Source: Melieria omissa (Eukaryota; Arthropoda; Insecta; Diptera; Ulidiidae). Taken from it: 64,000 bases of DNA. The stretch's first letter is position 1; every line of letters begins with the position of its first letter. Made by a program: the position numbers and the translations under genes. The stretch is from the NCBI GenBank assembly GCA_963971225.1, contig OZ020267.1:151023920-151087919 (forward strand), in the 5' to 3' direction. Under the pieces are notes generated by a model that was not told where the DNA came from, made no database searches, and worked only from the letters and a program-made list of their open reading frames with translations. Below, one piece after another: positions 63,049-64,000 of the stretch.

Positions 63049-63829
63049 CTGCAAGTGGCATAAATAATTAAAATTTGTCATTTCTCTGGTTTTTCAAGTT
63101 ACTTACAGCTCGAGTTGACATTCGGCAACACGGTGAGCGAAAGGATCAGATCGTTGATGCGCAGCGTATTCTTCAAGTCCACAATCAGATCGGTCATCTC
63201 CTCCTTGTGCTCGTCGGCCTTCTCGTCGACTATAAAGTCACCGGTGAAGAACTTCTTGAAGCTCTTCCAGGCGCTGCCCACGTCGGTGTGCACTTTCCGT
63301 GGCTTATTGCGCGGCAGCTGGAAGGCCAGGTCCACGCCGTCAAAGTTGAAGTTGCGCAGATAGTCGCGCACCGACTCAATAAACGCCGACTGCTTCTTTC
63401 TGCCCGCTTCCAGCAGATTCACATACTTCTCCGGGTTCTCCACGTCCCGGTCTCCGCCAATGCTCAGCAGGAACTTGATGTGCGGGTACTTGTCTTTGAG
63501 TGCTGTGATTGTGGCGTAGTGGCGTCGCTGTATGTCGAGATTCTCGTTGAGGCTCATCACCTCGAAGGTGTCCGGCCTGATGCCCGCATAACCGTAAATG
63601 ACGTGTGTGCAGAATTGTAGTGCCACCTCCAAGTCGGCGTTGTTGAACCTGTACATGCCTGGAACATTGAAAATTTGGAATAAAGTTTGTTGAATTGTGG
63701 CAGCTAAGAACCTTCTCTGTCGTGGCTCTGCGCATCGTAGATACAGAACAAATTTTGTCCCAGTGCCAGCGTCGATTCTGAGAACGCCAACACGGCACAA
63801 CACAATAGAAAAACCCTCATTCCGTACAT
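62393..63829 (-). CDS. Idgf3: imaginal disc growth factor (chitinase-like, Idgf3-like), complete
   Basis: Secreted GH18-fold protein without chitinase activity; fly Idgfs act as growth and wound/cuticle-related factors. Complement of join(62393..63048, 63107..63658, 63712..63829) gives 441 residues, normal for the family. Residues 1-23 are a signal peptide and the mature start carries NLFCIYDAQ. The GH18 SxGG motif is seen as FLLSIGG (102-108). The catalytic segment reads FDGVDLAFQ (145-153), where Gln153 replaces the catalytic Glu and Ala replaces an Asp, as known for Idgfs. PRNKPRKVH, KSFKKFFTGDFIVD and the ending MLRAIKYRLL are Idgf signatures. Asn221 in NSS is a glycosylation sequon. I chose the upstream of two in-frame ATGs (63829 and 63820). 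The subfamily is clear; the Idgf3 rather than Idgf1/2 label is from remembered similarity and is less certain. Confidence 0.93.
63107..63658 (-). CDS. Idgf3: Idgf exon 2, GH18 core
   Basis: The exon lies between a 53-bp intron (acceptor TGTTCCAG) and a 58-bp intron (donor GTAAGT). It holds the barrel strands with LQFCTHVIYGYAG, the SxGG loop and the inactivated catalytic motif, and ends VLPNVNSS. Confidence 0.93.
63712..63829 (-). CDS. Idgf3: Idgf exon 1, signal peptide and mature N terminus
   Basis: It encodes 39 codons plus one base: a hydrophobic signal peptide, then GQNLFCIYDAQSHDRE. The donor GTTCTT is weak, but joining to the next exon gives YDAQSHDREG-MYRFNNADLE, matching the family. 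Confidence 0.88.
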
Positions 63830-63893
63830 GCTACCCGAGCAGAATGCAAACTACAAATGATTGTTGTGTGCGCGAAATTTCTCTAATCAAGCC

Positions 63894-63899
63894 GACTGA
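63894..63899 (-). promoter_or_regulatory. candidate initiator (Inr) of Idgf
   Basis: TCAGTC on the minus strand matches the insect initiator and would give a 5'UTR of about 68 bp. I see no TATA box at the expected distance and no clear downstream element. Confidence 0.3.
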
Positions 63900-64000
63900 G
63901 CTCGTTATCAGTTCATTGTTTGTCTATTGAATTCCAAAGGTTCAGCAAGATCACTGGAAGCGTATAAGGCGCGCATACAGGGTATCCCCATAAATGAGAT

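Noticed and set aside
62591..63620. Long plus-strand frames over Idgf (158 and 181 codons)
   Set aside because: They are antisense shadows of the Idgf exons.
63974..64000. TACAGGGTATCCCC at the window end, like a transposon terminus
   Set aside because: There is too little sequence to judge, and the partner end would be outside the window.

Overview
This is eukaryotic DNA from a higher fly (Diptera: Brachycera). Two genes set the identity: the 3' two thirds of dachshund (dac) on the + strand (exons from 12965 to 29197) and a complete imaginal disc growth factor gene (Idgf, chitinase-like) on the - strand (63829 to 62393). Both proteins resemble their Drosophila counterparts closely, but the long introns and the mobile-element load suggest a fly with a larger genome. 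A tephritid fruit fly is plausible; the species cannot be fixed from the sequence.

Layout. Positions 1-12964 read as dac intron. They hold a broken Tc1/mariner copy split by a 975-bp TA-flanked element, a TTTTA/TTTCA pentamer array, small MITEs, an A+T-rich block and an internally deleted mariner. A 137-bp dac exon at 12965-13101 is followed by a 7.8-kb intron with a 5'-truncated non-LTR retrotransposon and a 0.7-kb long-TIR element. Eight more dac exons run from 20912 to the stop at 29197, broken by a 5.2-kb intron, and a 3'UTR follows to about 30830. All nine exons join in frame to give 770 residues that include the Dachbox-C coiled coil. The N-terminal Dachbox-N exon lies upstream of the window.

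The 33 kb between dac and Idgf has no convincing gene. It mixes unique-looking, moderately G+C-rich blocks (candidate regulatory DNA) with repeats: a 2.5-kb degenerate minisatellite, a ~130-bp tandem repeat array, a second 975-bp element, mariner, non-LTR, hAT-like and piggyBac-like relics, and a 1.1-kb hexanucleotide array. dac and Idgf are convergent, tail to tail.

Functionally, dac encodes a nuclear cofactor of the retinal determination network. Idgf encodes a secreted, catalytically dead GH18 protein. They are linked by position, not by a shared pathway; the same linkage is known at cytological region 36A of Drosophila. The most novel-looking item is the 975-bp element. It has two copies differing at one base that I could find, perfect TA target duplications, and six copies of a 16-bp motif arranged two in one orientation on the left and four in the other on the right.
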